Numbered from the stretch's first letter, positions 13,375 through 26,549 are shown. The stretch: DNA of 64,000 nucleotides from Darksidea phi (GCA_030770425.1 JASJFT010000047.1:1-64000), one strand, 5' to 3'. Translations and numbers: made by a program. The notes: a model not told the origin generated them from the letters alone.

Positions 13375-15498
13375 ATGCGTCAGTCTCGCTTGGAAAGCTA
13401 CTTCAAAGTTCCCGCACGACTCCCGCCGCCACCCTGTCTTAGTCTACTTGACCTGCCCCTCTCTGTGCGCCGGTTGATTTACGAGTACGCTGGGCTCGCC
13501 GGAAAGACGATTGACTTGAACTTCTCCAATCTTCTCATCTATCCAAAGAATCAGTACCCAGACTCGGCATTTGCTGTGCGTTCTCGTTGCATCCATGTAT
13601 GCATACCGGTCATTCGACAGTGGGATGAAACAGCTCCAGTTGGTGAAAATGAGTATTGGGAAGCGGATAATGAAGAGGAAGCTCTAAACGGCGATGCTCA
13701 ACTTTTACGTATGGATCATTGCGCTGATTGCTCCGATGGGCGTGGTCTGCTATTTGTGTGCAAGCAGATCTCACAAGAGGTGGTGTCATTCATTTACTCA
13801 AACAACGTCTTTACCGTCCGTCAAGGATCACCGCATGGATTAAAGAGAGTGGGGTCAATGGGGAAACATGGTATGGCAGCCCTAGCCTCGCTGACAATAA
13901 AGCTTGACACCAACAACAAGCGATCATACTTCGATTCTGATGATCTTCACGAGTCACTTCCCAGCCCGCTTCATTTGAACGACAAAATCATGCGCTCGGT
14001 TGTCAGAGAGCATAAAACGATCATTGAGCGTCTCGCAAAATACATCAAACCAAACAGTTTAAGCCTGCATTTGATATTCCGCGTGGCCACCACCGATATG
14101 CTAGAAAAAATATTGCACCCGCTCTTCCAGTTACCAACCTTGAAGGAACTCGGCGTCTGGACCTTTGCTGGAGTGAGTTATCCTGCACCTGTGCGTCAGC
14201 CTTGCTGATCATGATCAGTCTCTCAAGATCCTAGATGCTCCACGCTCGCTTCACCTGCAAGATCCACAATATGAAGACACGGAGCTGATTGTTGAATCTA
14301 CAGTTCGTAGGCTCACTTCAAATTGGCCCACCAAGGGGCTAGGATTTCGCTACTCCAGTCTTCCGACCGAGCTTCGTCTGCAAATACTCGGTATGTGGTT
14401 CTAGACATGAACTAGGTTTCTTGCAGTATAGAGAAAGTACGCGTTGTTCTGTGAGATAGCGCGGCTTTTATTCTAAGACGACTATTACAAACGTCCCTAT
14501 ACACGAGCTTTGCTAACTTCGTACGCACATGTTTAGGCTTCACAGACTTGGTGTCTGATAATGACATTCAATGGAGACCGCAGGATCTTTCACCGCCCAG
14601 AGAGAATATCGAGGGCGATTGCTTTGAATGTCGTATGACGTACGGTTCCGACATTTTTGAACAGGCTGGTGGTTGTGTCTGTCCACCGATGCGATCCTAC
14701 GGCCGCGAGGATGAGAAAAGGGAAATCGTGTGCTGCTACCGATGCAGACCAGTCGATACGACTAGGATGTGTTTCTGCTCCGGTAGAGGCCGAGTTTATT
14801 CCACGACGTGCGTCTGCCGCCCAGCACGACATGCACTTTTTTCTGTTAGCCGACAAGTACGCGAAGATGCCATTGCTACCTATTATTCCCGGAATCGCTT
14901 TCTTGTCACGCCATATGGCAGCCCAACTATGAGCTCAATCATGCATTCGAACAGAAGCCAATGGCCTCCTGATGGCATTCCGGGCCTACGCAGGATTGAA
15001 CTTTCCCTATATTTGTCAACCGTGACGCGGAATGCATTACAATACATCCAATGGCTAGAGTGGTTGCTGCCGAACTCTCAAGCGGAATATCTCCTCCCAA
15101 ATACTCAGGCTTGGTTTGATTATCTCGATACACTCGATATGATGCGGCACGCGATGAATATTCGGAATCTCACCTTCGTCCTGAATATGGCAGCACAGGG
15201 CCATCGGCCTTGGGCCTATAGGACACCACCCGTTGCGGCGACAGCTTGGCGTTGGTATGGGCAAATTGCGCTTGCCTTGCGGCGGTTGGGGCCGCTCAAA
15301 GACTGCTTTATCTACTTGAGCCGCAATACCGCTGTCAGTCGTGTCAATGACAGGATTCGCTGTGAAGAATCACTCGAAAAGGTCATCATGGGCAAGCAAT
15401 ATGACAGCACAAAGAGAGGGAAACCAAAGGAGAGGATAACCGCCATCGCTGAGAGATATTATGAGTCTCCAATATATTATATGGAACCTGGTACGTAA
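13375..15498 (+). CDS. F-box-like protein with two similar modules
   Basis: Three exons, 13375-14172, 14219-14390 and 14537-15498, give 643 aa; the introns (46 and 146 nt) have GTGAGT and GTATGT donors and keep frame. There are two related halves. The first opens with an F-box-like helix pair (LLDLPLSVRRLIYEYAGL) and later has LFVCKQISQEVVSFIYSNN. The second opens with SLPTELRLQILGF and later has LFSVSRQVREDAIATYYSRN. Each half also has a Cys-rich patch before the second motif. Such modules are common in mould-specific proteins thought to be substrate adaptors of SCF ubiquitin ligases, but no C-terminal interaction domain is recognisable. The function is unknown. Splicing of all three exons into one protein is inferred from frame and from the F-box completing across the second intron. 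Confidence 0.75.
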
Positions 15499-15734
15499 AC
15501 TAGGTTGTAATACAACATGAAATTGGACCAAGCGACTTCCTGTTTCCTTACATAGCTCCCACACTTTCACCCGACTATTGCGTACGATGCCGATGCGCTC
15601 ACACAAATCGAATGAGAAGCAAGTTTCTTTAGGCACTTACAAACTCATCTTATCAAGCGGTCTCAACTGCCATGCGAGGTACCTAATGCGTTCCCACACG
15701 ATTACATCTAAACCAAAGTTGAACGCCCCTGCCT

Positions 15735-16361
15735 CTAGAGAGGACATTTCCCAGTTGGATCTTTCTTGATCGTCACATGACCCTCGACATTCTCCACTCT
15801 CTTCAACCAAGCCTTCACTCTCTCCCCAACGATATACCCAACCACTTCCGCATGAACAACATACGCAAATAGCGCTATATCCGCAATACCGAACGCTTCG
15901 CCGACAAACCACTCTCTTCCCTCCAAATGGCGTTCTAGTACATCGATCGCCGTTTGGCCCCTCACTTTCAGTTTCTTCCTCTCGCCCTCGGATAGCGCAG
16001 TCAAGTCACCCCAGTACGTGTGGGACTTGTACACGGCTACGTACGGCTCGATACTATTTTGCTCGAAGAAAAGCCATTCGAGGACTTGGTGCTTGCCTAG
16101 TTTGTCGGAGGGCAAGTATGGCGTACCTCCAGCGAGGTAGTAGATGATGGCGTTCGATTGGGCGAGGGGTGTGCCGTCGTCCAATACGAGTACAGGGATT
16201 TGGCCACTGGGGTTTAACTTCAGAAATTCTTTCGTGCGGGTCTCGGAAGGATTGGCGAGAATGTCCAGAGTCGTTGTTTCATAAGGTATATTCAAGTGGG
16301 CGAGCAAGAGTTGGATCTTGTAGGCGTTGCCAGACGGGATGTTGGAGTCGTAGAGGTGCAT
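15735..16361 (-). CDS. glutathione S-transferase
   Basis: A single exon of 208 aa, the standard size of a cytosolic GST. The N-terminal thioredoxin-like half starts MHLYDSNIPSGNAYKIQLLL, with a Ser in the usual catalytic region (SGNAYK). The glutathione-binding element appears as QSNAIIYYLA, with the cis-Pro segment QIPVLVLDDG before it. The C-terminal all-alpha half includes FGIADIALFAYV, matching the conserved N-capping box/Asp region of GSTs. It conjugates glutathione to electrophiles; the class is uncertain (closest in feel to bacterial/fungal beta- or theta-like GSTs). It has no obvious functional link to its neighbours. Confidence 0.9.
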   Translation of the reverse strand: MHLYDSNIPSGNAYKIQLLLAHLNIPYETTTLDILANPSETRTKEFLKLNPSGQIPVLVLDDGTPLAQSNAIIYYLAGGTPYLPSDKLGKHQVLEWLFFEQNSIEPYVAVYKSHTYWGDLTALSEGERKKLKVRGQTAIDVLERHLEGREWFVGEAFGIADIALFAYVVHAEVVGYIVGERVKAWLKRVENVEGHVTIKKDPTGKCPL

Positions 16362-16908
16362 GGTTGATGATGGTTGGAGTGGTACGCAGGGGAATTGTCG
16401 TATACTCTGGATTGTGGCCTGACCTTATACATGTGGCTATGGAAGAAGCAGGATGAGGGTTGAACGTTGATTTGTCAGGCCCTTGTACATATGTGCGCCC
16501 TATGCGTATACAATCCGCTTGGCTTGGCGGACGGTCGACAATACGAAATCAATACGAGGTCTACCCGACAAAGAGCGGGGCTGCGCACTTCCATCCATGA
16601 AAGTGTACTCTTGGATCCCTCGTTGCCGATTTTCTTCCCTTCTTTTTGCAATGTTGAGCACAACTGTCTCAGCAGATTTTAAAGGCGCGGCGACGGTAAA
16701 CATCACGTGACATATCTACCGAAACGTGTCCTGCGGTCAACCAGATCTGATTGTATATCGCATTGAATTTGTAAGAATATTACAAATCCTTTAGCTGTAA
16801 TCATTTTATACATATTTCCCTTTCTTGCAATTATCGACGTACCTCGGTTCTTCCTTCTTCAACCTCTGCCCCAATATCACCTCTTGACGAACTTTTCACC
16901 ACGACCGC

Positions 16909-17568
16909 ATGTCATACCTCATTCACGGCAGTACTGCGCACACACTCATGGGTTGGGTGGACCAGGTCCCACGCGCAGGCAACCTCTTCATTGGCGGTCT
17001 TTATGCGCTCTACCAACCCGATCTTATCAAAGCCGCGGGCATCACACACGTCCTTTCAGTTATCGACTACGATCCGTTACTCCAGGAAAGATTTAGCCAT
17101 TTGAGGCATTTCCATGTGAGGGCGGATGATGATCCAAATGTGGACCTGTTGAAGTGGCTCGCAGAGGCGGTGAAGTATATCGATGGAGCTTTGGAAGGCG
17201 GAGGTGGCGTCTTCGTGCATTGCGCAATGGGGAAGAGTAGGAGTGCGACGTTGGTTGTTGCCTATTTAATGTGGAAGTTCGGGGTTGGCTGGGAGGAAGC
17301 GCTTGAGCAGCTTTGCGAGGGGAGGCCAGTTTGTGATCCGAATCCAGGGTTTAAAGAGCAGTTGGCGGTCTGGGAGCGCATGCTTAGGTTTGATAATGAG
17401 GCGGAGCGACGGCGGATATACGGGGAGTGGGAGAGGACGAGGTTCAAGGGCGAGTGGTGGGAGTGGGAAGCGAGAGCGAGCAGGGAGGAGAAGCAGATGG
17501 TTAAGGATGAGAAAGCGGTTGCAGAGGAGGCAAAGGAGAGGGAAATGATAGAGAAGGCGAAGTTATAA
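16909..17568 (+). CDS. dual-specificity protein phosphatase (Yvh1/DUSP-like)
   Basis: A single exon of 219 aa. The catalytic P-loop HCAMGKSRS is at residues 104-112 (Cys105, Arg111). The candidate general-acid Asp lies in RADDDPN near 71-77, and the substrate-recognition start GNLFIGGLYAL is near 24-34. After the catalytic domain (ending near 160) comes a strongly charged Arg/Glu/Lys-rich tail of about 60 residues, probably helical or coiled coil. Family members hydrolyse phospho-Tyr and phospho-Ser/Thr. Yeast Yvh1 has a C-terminal zinc-binding domain that is absent here, so direct Yvh1 orthology is doubtful. Confidence 0.9.
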   Translation: MSYLIHGSTAHTLMGWVDQVPRAGNLFIGGLYALYQPDLIKAAGITHVLSVIDYDPLLQERFSHLRHFHVRADDDPNVDLLKWLAEAVKYIDGALEGGGGVFVHCAMGKSRSATLVVAYLMWKFGVGWEEALEQLCEGRPVCDPNPGFKEQLAVWERMLRFDNEAERRRIYGEWERTRFKGEWWEWEARASREEKQMVKDEKAVAEEAKEREMIEKAKL

Positions 17569-20500
17569 CGTGGTGAAGGTGTATTGCGGCCGAAAGATGT
17601 ACATTTGCAGTTGTTAAACGAAGCTAGCTAGCCATAAGTTAAAAGCTGTGAGCAGAATATTGTGGAAATTATCTAGGAAATAGTAAGAGTATTATTTTTG
17701 CGCTTGGTGTAAAGAACCCAGTCTTAGCATTATTTACCTCCATCCTCTCTTACTTACGTCATACTTAGCCTCCTCCGCAAGCAAAAAAATAGATTTAGGA
17801 TATGTCCAAAAAGAAAAGCTCAGCTCGCAAAGAACCGCAAAAACAGAAACTCTGACAAGGCGAATTGTCACTGCATCACCAGTGGGACAACCGCATCAGA
17901 TCAAACTGGAAACCCCAGGTACCACTTGGCACCAGTATGCAGGGTTTTTTTGCTGGGATTTAGGTCCCTTTGCTGCCCGGCTTATAATAGACATGGTGGT
18001 TTGTACCCCGACTCGAACACATGCACTTTCCAAGGTATCTTTAGGTCTGTCACTATTCGAGCTGCCTTCCCCGCACATTATAAGTTAGAGATTTGGGATT
18101 TGCAAATAATTATATATAGATAATAAATCATTGAGAATTAGAGAGGTAATATTGAATATTTTGCGGCGGAGACGTTGTCTTTGTGGGCGGGCAGGTAAGC
18201 GAGTGAGAGCAGAGGCCCTCATGGCAGTGAAAGAGGTTGTGTGCGGGGTTGGCGTTGCCAGGGAAGATGTGCGCGTTGAGAACCTCGCAATTCGTTTTTG
18301 GGTTTGGAGATCTCGAGGCAGTCCAGACGGTAGAGCTGTGCATACCTGGATGCTCGCCAGCACCGTTCCTTCCATTGCAACATTGTGTCGCGCTCTGCTC
18401 TCTCCTGCTATTTCCTGTTTCTCAAGAGCCGTAGATCAACCTCCGCAGGATGCACATTATCCGCCATCTCAAAGGAAGCTTCGCTATCATCTTTCCAAGC
18501 AAGCTTACTAGGCATCCCAATCGCGGCTGTTCATCTAAGTCCGACTTGCCGCCCGACCATCATCTTTGTCTCTTGCAGCCCGTTTTTTCCTTGCTAACGA
18601 CCGAGATAGAGACTGTGGTTGCACTGCGGTGCTCGGTCGGGAATCAGGTTGAAGTACCAGCACTAGAGTCATTTGAATGTCGCTGTGTACATGCGCGATA
18701 GGCTCCCCTCTTGCTCTACCGCGACGCTCGGTTCAGTGTAGATGTGAAGGAATGCTTTGTGTAAGTTTGGAAACACATTTAGATGGCATAGGAACGCTGA
18801 AATGAAAATATTTGTAGTGACATATAAGAAGATCAAATATTTGCCGCGCGAGAGGAACTGATGGAAAGCATACCGTGATGAGTGGCACGCTGCATGGTGA
18901 TATCAGGTTCTTGCATTGACCAGCGGAACGATTGGTCACACGTGTAGCAGGAAAAGAAAATTTACACTGGTGAAGCCAAATAGAGGCACATTCAATGGGA
19001 AGCTGGGAAACGAAGGAAACGAATGTTAAGAGCACAATGGGGTAGCCTTAGTGTCTCACGTCGTTGTCAACTTTGCTGAAGTGATACCATGTAGTCCCAC
19101 GTGTCATGTCCAGGTTCGGCGAGTATGAATGCAACCACGCTCACCTCTAGATTAGATGATGGTTCTGGGTTGCTGAAGAGGCTAGAAATTGGAGGTGCGA
19201 TACGGCGGGGCTGTTCAAAGAATGGACGTGGAAGGTGAGTCTCACTCCGATATACAGGAGTGCCTGTCATTGGAGGAGTTACGCAAATTAATTGCAAAAT
19301 AGACTTTTGAGGAAAAGCAGAGTATAATATAAGGTTGACAGAGGGTGCGGCGTAGACCGACGTCTGAGGTTGTGGCCCGCGCTACACCACAAACATCCTA
19401 GCGGGAAACGCGATATGACTCCCGAGTCAATATCAACAACTATGCACGTCGAGTTCATGAAATACCAATACTAGCTAGCACGGACTTAACGCTGCGCAGG
19501 TTCGTCTTAGCAGAGTAATTTAATTCCTCGACTCGCAGTCCCAGACAAAAACATGTCACCACCCCAATCCCACCCCACCGTCTCTGCATTACGCGAGCTA
19601 TCAACCTCGACTACGCCACCATCTGCTAGTTTAAACTCTCAAAACTCGCGAGTGGACCGGGATGACTACGACAGATCTAGGCATTCCTTAGCGAAAGGCC
19701 TATGTCCTCTTGCGATTACCTGGTCGAGACACGATTTCTGAAATGTTATACTAGCGTGCAAATTTTTGCGCAAGAATACCCAAATGCCGTAACCTGAACC
19801 TACCAAATCTGCATTTCTTTTTTAAAAAGCGGAGTCACAACAATATTACGCTCGGCAAGAAGCTAACTCACTGGGCGGCGGTGGGGTATTCCTTGGGAAT
19901 CTACGTTATTGGATTGGTTAATCCATTGAGGGGCTTTGGAGAACTGAATCCGGAAAGGACTCCGAAGAAACTATCCTGTGTCTACTTCGGCCTAAGGCTA
20001 CACGCAATATCGACTTGGAAGACACATCATCGTCTAAGAGATCAAATAAAGTCCGCGTATTCTGCTTCATATTAGGAAAGACTTGAGTGAATATATGCTG
20101 ATGGGAATGGTGGAGTGTAAGCGAGTAACCAGAAGAGAACTCCACAAGATCTTCGTCAATTGTTTGGATATTTAACCTAAGCACTAATAGTGCTTCTGCA
20201 CGCGATCTGTTGCACCTGTTGTTTCAGCTTCAACTACCTTATTGGAAAGGAATTGGTACGTTAAAGTGACCAAGCGTTAGTTGAAAGCTATTGTGATAAT
20301 TTTTACGAGGATCTTTATAAGCCAGGAGCGCGGACATCGAGACTGCCATCATAGTCTCGCTAGAGAGGATATTTGCGCCACAGGCATGCCCGACTTACGT
20401 TTGCCAACCTGGAAGATTATGATCGTATTGGAACCATTGTTTTCTTATATGCTATTGCATGATTTAACTTGTTTATAAGCGAGCATTATCACATATTTAC

Positions 20501-21353
20501 ATTATACTAACGGATCGAATAGCTTTTGGAATCCGCCTCAAGTTATTGGACTTTGGGGAAAGAGATTTGGCATCGGTTAGTTCGTCCGCTCCTTGTATTG
20601 GGACCAAGCATTGAAAGAGGTGGGTTGCAGGGTTAACGGATATTTGGAGCAGAGGGCATCTAAGGTAGTTGTGCGTCGGAGGTGTAGTGAACCTTGTCAA
20701 GCACATGCTGTGCTTGGGGTGACGATAACACAGAATATTAGTTCGCCAGTATCCTACCAAGTATGTAGCCAGAAAGACTTTAATAAGCTAAAAGCGCATA
20801 AGTTCCACACGATCTATTCCAAAAAATATATGCAGATCATATCATAATTCTACAGTCACGTGCAATGCCTCGGACTGGAGCGCCCGACTTCTTATGGTAT
20901 CCCATCACACAAATTCCAAACGTTTGAAAACAGCAGCTCAAACGGTGCGGCATTTGATTGGCTCTGTACCTGCCGACCCCCAGATATTAAGCGCTCCAAC
21001 GAGCTGCCCGTTTCAGGTTAGCTTCGTATTTAGTGCGTGCCTAATAGAGTATGTGCTTGGCAATCACTGTGCATCATTGAAACACCATCAAATTATTGGC
21101 TCTCAATTTATGCGCTGATGTGCTGCACCGGGTATAAAGGTAGAAGAGTGGCTGTGACATTCTAGATTGTGATTGTGCTTCCTGATGAGGATGTGGGGGC
21201 GTGGTACCCGACTTATGGGACGAACCGGGATGGAGAGGTGCGTAAGGTGGATGTGCTGCGCGAAGTGGGTTGTTATTTAAGTTGGTGGGACCCGCCGGCC
21301 CTTCTGTATCATTGATTTTATTTTCGAGACTTTCTTGGCTTCAGTCATTCAAG
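17569..21353. other. 3.8-kb gene-free stretch
   Basis: No gene recognised. Short frames occur (18131-18511 plus, 19067-19297 minus, 19553-19741 plus) without family resemblance or convincing splice continuation. Base composition drifts to AT-rich near 20.0-20.9 kb, which may mark decayed repeat DNA. The last 200 bp before 21354 are the promoter region of the aminopeptidase gene. Confidence 0.4.
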
Positions 21354-22622
21354 ATGAAGTTTAATATTTTTGCAACAGCACTGACTGCGTCTACGGCAGC
21401 AGCTCTCACCATTCCTGCTCGCGACACCGCATTGCGCACGATCAAGCTTTCCCCGACCGAAGTCAAACAAGTCACCGAAGAAGAGAAATGGGAGCTTCTC
21501 AAGGCAAGGAATTTAATCGACCTTATTTTCTAATAACTGACAAATCTACCAACAGCAAGGCACGAGCCTCATCGATATTACAGAGCATCCATCGCTCAGC
21601 GAAGTCTCGATAAAACAGGAAGCTGCCGTAGCAGTCACATATCCCGCCATCTCTCACCAAGCAGCCGTAAAGCCGCTCCTCTCACAATTAAGCATTTCAA
21701 ACATGCAATCCAACATCGCGCCCTTCACATTCTTCCAGAACCGATTTTACACGTCGACATACGGCGCCGAGTCTTCTAAATGGCTACAAGAAACCGTCCA
21801 ATCTATCATCACGGATAGTGGGGCGACCGGCGCCTCGGTGAAAGCCTTCACGCACAAGTTCGCACAGAACAGTGTCATCGCGACAATTCCAGGGCTGAAC
21901 AACGCCACAGTCGTTTTGGGCGCGCATCAGGATAGCGTAAACTGGAAAGATAAGGATCAAAAAAACAATCGCGCCCCTGGCGCTGACGACGACGGCTCTG
22001 GCTCGATTACTATCCTAGAAGCTCTTCGCGTGCTGCTTGAAGACCCTGATGTGAAGGCAGGCAAGGCACCTAACACGCTGGAATTCCACTGGTATGCTGC
22101 CGAAGAGGCAGGATTGCTGGGTAGTGAGGACGTGTGGCAAGCTTATAAGAAGGAGGGCAGGAACGTAAAGGGGTTGCTGCAACAGGATATGACTGGCTAT
22201 TCTAAAGGCACCACGGATAAGGGAAAGCCTGAGGCCGTAGGCGTGATTACAGATTTCGTTGATACGCCGTTGACAGAGTTCATCAAGTCTGTTATTCAGG
22301 CGGTGAGTCTTTCTATCTTTCTTCTCAAGTCCTGCTCTCTTGCCCAACCCTCAATTTTCCATTACGGATGCTGATCAGCTGAAAGTACTGCAATATCCCT
22401 TATGTCCTGACCAAATGTGGCTACGCCTGCAGCGACCACGCATCTGCCTCGGAAGCCGGATACCCCGCTGCTTTCATTTTCGAATCCGACTTTGGAGATG
22501 ACAATCCGTACGTTCACTCCGCCAATGATACGGTGGCAAATTTGGATTACAATCATATGCTAGAACATGCGAAGCTAAGCCTTGGGTTTGCGTATGAGCT
22601 CGCCTTTGCACAGGGGTTGTAG
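21354..22622 (+). CDS. lap1: secreted leucine aminopeptidase, peptidase family M28
   Basis: Three exons, 21354-21503, 21556-22302 and 22386-22622, give 377 aa. The first intron uses a GC donor (AAG|GCAAGG...ACAG), the second GTGAGT...AAAG; both are phase 0. A signal peptide ([19 protein letters not shown]) is followed by a propeptide. The zinc-site pattern is complete: His174 (AHQDS), Asp194 (PGADDDGSG), Glu233/234 (AAEEAG), Asp261 (QQDMTGY) and His343 (HSANDT). Cys310 and Cys314 (CGYAC) match the family disulfide. It removes N-terminal residues, preferably Leu, from extracellular peptides. Length matches fungal Lap1 (about 380-390 aa). The ATG at 21354 is chosen over one at 21270 because it directly starts the signal peptide. 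Confidence 0.93.
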
Positions 22623-22962
22623 AGACATGTCGAAAACCACGGGTATATTTCGGTAAAGGTTCATGGGAGAAGCGTTCGAGAGTAGAAGTCGGAACAGAAG
22701 TTTACATAATTGTTGATAGACTGGGCAACAATATGAAACATAAATCGCTCAGCCCCTAGAGCTTAACATGAGCCATAATGGAATTAGCTGATGCAGACGC
22801 TAGTCGCTGTTGATTCGTATTATAGTGATACACGTAGTCCATAGAAGAAAGTGTCTGATAGTAAGAGGAGCACAAGATATTAGAGTCAAGGGTAGTAACC
22901 GCTACGAGAATGCGAAGAACGTCAGAGCTCTTTCCCACTCACGGATGCCAACCGAGAGCCTA

Positions 22963-24725
22963 CTAATCATGAGTCTTGGTATACACCTTGACATAACGGA
23001 TATGCTCGTTCCCGGCATCATCCTCGTACCGCTCACTGACTATCTTATACCCCCCAAATTTCGGCCACACCTTCGTCCAAGCGATCCAATAGGCAACACC
23101 AAGTAGCAAGACGCTGACACCCACGATCGGGAAGACATAGTAAGGATAGCCCTCGGCGTTCCAGTCGCCATCCGGTGGGATGAATGGTACGATGGCGAGA
23201 AAGACATTGGCGGCGAGATAGAGAACGACCACAGGAAGATATGTGTGCCATGGCGAGGTCCATCGCTCGCGTTTGGAGTAGTGAAGGTAGATGAGGCCGG
23301 CAGCGACGAAGCCGTTAATCCAGGCACCAGGATAGGTGTATAGATCTGTGATGAAGTTATAGGCTGGCCCAGCGGGAGGGGCGACCAGAACGATGACGGT
23401 GATGAGCCAGTGGAGAAAGAGCTAACGCGCGTTAATCACGCTAACGCCGTGATATATTGAAGCAAGATGGACTTACAGCAGTGGACGGGGCATTGAATGG
23501 CTTGTTGCTCGCCCAAAACTTGCTAAAAGGCAATAGGCCCTCTTTTGCGAACTCCTGATTTAGACGAGCATGTGCAAAACTCACGGCCAGCACGTTACCC
23601 AAGTTGCTCAGAGCGACGAATGCCGGGAGACTCCTCGCGCCAGCGCTATCACCAAACACGTTCCTGAAGAAAAGGCCGGCAACAATGACTTCACTCTTTG
23701 CAAGTTGCGATTTGGGGATGGCAGCGAAGTATGCGACATTGGCCAGAACGTATAGAATAGTGACACCGCCTATCGCAAGGGGGGCTGCAATAGTCAGGGT
23801 CTTTTTGGGGTTCTTGATTTCGCCGAGGACATAGTTGGCATTCTCCCATCCTTTATAGGAATAAATGATGCGAAGAAGAGCGGTCGAGTACGCATAAGCA
23901 CCTCCTCCACCGTAACCATCACCTTCCTCAAGGCGGAACGCATTGTCGAAATTGTGAGGCTGCTCAACTTTGAGGTGGCCGTTGAGGGCGGCAAATCCAG
24001 AGAAGACGATGAAAAGCAGCACAGCCACCTTGAAGACGCCGAGCATGCTAAAAAGCCGAATGCCCCACTTCGGTAACGTAGCATGAAGTGTGACGGCAAA
24101 GGTGACGCAGGCGATGGCGATCCCTCGTGCGGCCCATCCATCCGGTGCCTCAGAGCCGGACGCAAAGAGCACGTAGCGTCCGAAGGCCAGGGAGTTTCCA
24201 GCCGAGAAACCGAGCAAAAGCATCTGGGCTGCTAAGACGCAAGTAGCGACATATTTGGGACGGCGGTATACGCGCTCGAGGTAGTTCTTCTCTCCTCCAG
24301 AGCGGGGAATGGCGAGACCAAACTCGAGGAACACGGACAGACCGGCGAACGTGAGGATGCCACCTTATACCGGTTAGCATTCATCTCAAAATTCACCGGG
24401 GGCTTCACTTGCCGATGACCCACAGGAAAAGAGATACGCCAACAGATCCAGTAGCAGCGAAAATTCCGGATGGTGTGGAGAAAACTGATGAAATGTGAGC
24501 GGCGGGCGGCACCTGTGCGTTGGTATGCATACTGCCAGTACCAATCATCTTGTTCAATATCAAGAATACAGCGCCAGTAACACCCAATTTTCTTGAATCG
24601 TCGTACGCGTAGGTATTCTCCTCCTGAACGACGCCATTCTCATATCGCGGAGCGGGTGGCTCATCATGCTCATCAACCACTTGAGTCCCTGTCTTCTTGA
24701 TATCCGGCTCCACTTCTGTCGCCAT
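22963..24725 (-). CDS. MUP1-type amino-acid (methionine) permease, APC superfamily
   Basis: Four exons, 24725-24533, 24484-24413, 24363-23477 and 23421-22963, give 536 aa. Intron 2 needs a GC donor (ATCG|GCAAGT...TATAAG) to yield the smooth sequence LWVIGGILTFAG; the other two have GTATGC and GTAAGT donors. A hydrophilic N-terminus (MATEVEPDIKK) precedes about 12 membrane spans. The helix-1 substrate motif reads MIGTGIFSTPSGI, the APC/LAT signature, and FLEFGLAIPRSGGEKNYLE follows. Yeast Mup1 is the high-affinity methionine permease of the plasma membrane; the substrate of this member could be another neutral amino acid. It is convergent with the aminopeptidase, a tempting peptide-use pair but only by position. 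Confidence 0.92.
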
Positions 24726-26549
24726 GGTGAAGAAGTCAGGTGACAGCGATGCTAGCGACGGTAACAAACGTTGAAACAAGGTTACTAGCCCCCACTAGCG
24801 CGTTCGTTCGAGCAACGCAGTGACAGACGGTGCAATGCGAATGCGGACCGACAGAATGGGTGGCGGCCAGGAGAATTACGTGCCGGTTTAACCGGTGCAG
24901 TATCCATATATACCCCTCCATGCCTGATGTCTTGGATGAGACTGCGATCGCGCCTTTTTGCGTCATCGCAGGACGAGCATGCGTCTGCGGGCTTGGGTTA
25001 CATGCGACACATGTGCTTGGACGACCAAGCAAACGCCGAGCGGAACAAAGTGGCCAACGGCTATCAAGACAGGAAGGTGCGAACTCTTATCTAGGAAGAA
25101 TCTGTGTTTGGTGGCTCTGTGCGGCGTCTAGCGCGATGGCGTGATGGGGGTGGGATAGCGCCGTGGTCATAATCCTTCTTGGTAACCTTGGCAAGCCGAT
25201 CCTTCAACTGATTTGCTGACCACGCCGAGATACGTTTTGAGAACATCTCCATTCTTGGTCATATTCGCTACCGCACTCCATGCAGAAGTGTTTCATCCTG
25301 TCCAGATCGTCTACACGCGGGACTTGTAGACCAGCTCGATTGAGCTCGGGCGACTCTCTTGTTCCGGAAAGTTCTGACGCCGGTGACATGGCTCTTTATC
25401 TACGCTGTTCAGAGAGGAATAGATTACGGGAACAGCAACACGTGCGGCGTGTCGAACGAGTCGCTGGAATCTTTTCCATCTGTGGAGGTAGTCCGTCGGA
25501 AAGTTACCCAGACCACAGCTGCACAGGTAATGTTGTCCTGGTTGTGTAGCAAGTGGTATCTTTCTCTGAAAACGACATTCGCAGTCCTGCTTGTGTTGCC
25601 CTTGGCGGCAGCGCTCAGCGAACAGCGGAGAAGATGGTTCAAGAATGGGACCGCTGTGTCTTCGATATCCATAACAACAACTTGTAATTCGCTTTCCGGA
25701 CGAGTTGGCGAACACTAGACTTGATTCCATCATGCATCGGAACTGCAGCAACAACTAGGAAGACAAGCTTCAATCCAGAACTGCGCGATATCTCGTGTGT
25801 TAGACCTGAGGATGAGAACACCAGCTTGCGAAGCTCCTAGAAGACCAAGTACGTGCATGAAAGCGCTGAAGATCGACTATTTTTTATATTTGGACGCCGG
25901 GAAATGTTTGACTGCGCAGAGACCGTGTACTTGTCGAGGGCATCTCGCTCGAATGCTGACATAGTAGCCTTACGGCTACTGATTGCGATTGTCCACCCTG
26001 CATGCTTGTTGTTCTTACTACCTTAAATGATCGGGAGGACATCCGGAACAACATAGTGCAGGTGATCGACCGACGCATCTTCTGTGTGAACAAATCAGAA
26101 ATGAAGAACTAAAAGCGGAATGAGAAGTTAAAACATATCCACTCCAGACGGGCCGAAAACACAATGTCATGACTAGCACTCAAAGCATCCCAATGCAGTA
26201 ATGGGGCAGAGTACTCAGCCCAGAGAGACTTGTGAGCTTAACACTAAATATTACCTTATCGCCAGGCTCTACTAATTATGATAGTATTGGCCTCCAGTTG
26301 GAGAATTTGAAATCATTGCCAAACTTACCCAGCCACATTCTTAATAAACATACTCACTATATGGAATATAAAGCTAACTCTCTACTGACTAGGTTGACGT
26401 ATAAACTTCTATACTTATTCGGACAGCTAATAAATCATATATAGCTAAAGAGTCTGGCAGTATTTATGGGAACTTTATTCATAAAATATCTTCGTCCTTC
26501 AATATATCGACTTAGCAGCTCGGTTATCTTTCTTCGCCCAAACTCTAAA
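24726..26549. other. 1.8-kb gene-free stretch
   Basis: No recognisable gene. Between about 25.2 and 26.1 kb both strands carry mid-length frames (25311-25754 minus, 25359-25718 plus, 25884-26093 minus). None resembles a known family, and they could be the remains of a decayed gene. The DNA from 26.2 to 26.5 kb is AT-rich. Confidence 0.4.

Noticed and set aside
18128..18343. Minus-strand frame with an HCHEGLCSH string, considered as a multicopper oxidase fragment
   Set aside because: The spacing does not match HCHxxxH, no other copper motifs are nearby, and the frame is short.
25311..25754. 147-codon minus-strand frame and an overlapping 119-codon plus-strand frame
   Set aside because: No family resemblance, no convincing splice extension, and both strands are about equally open.
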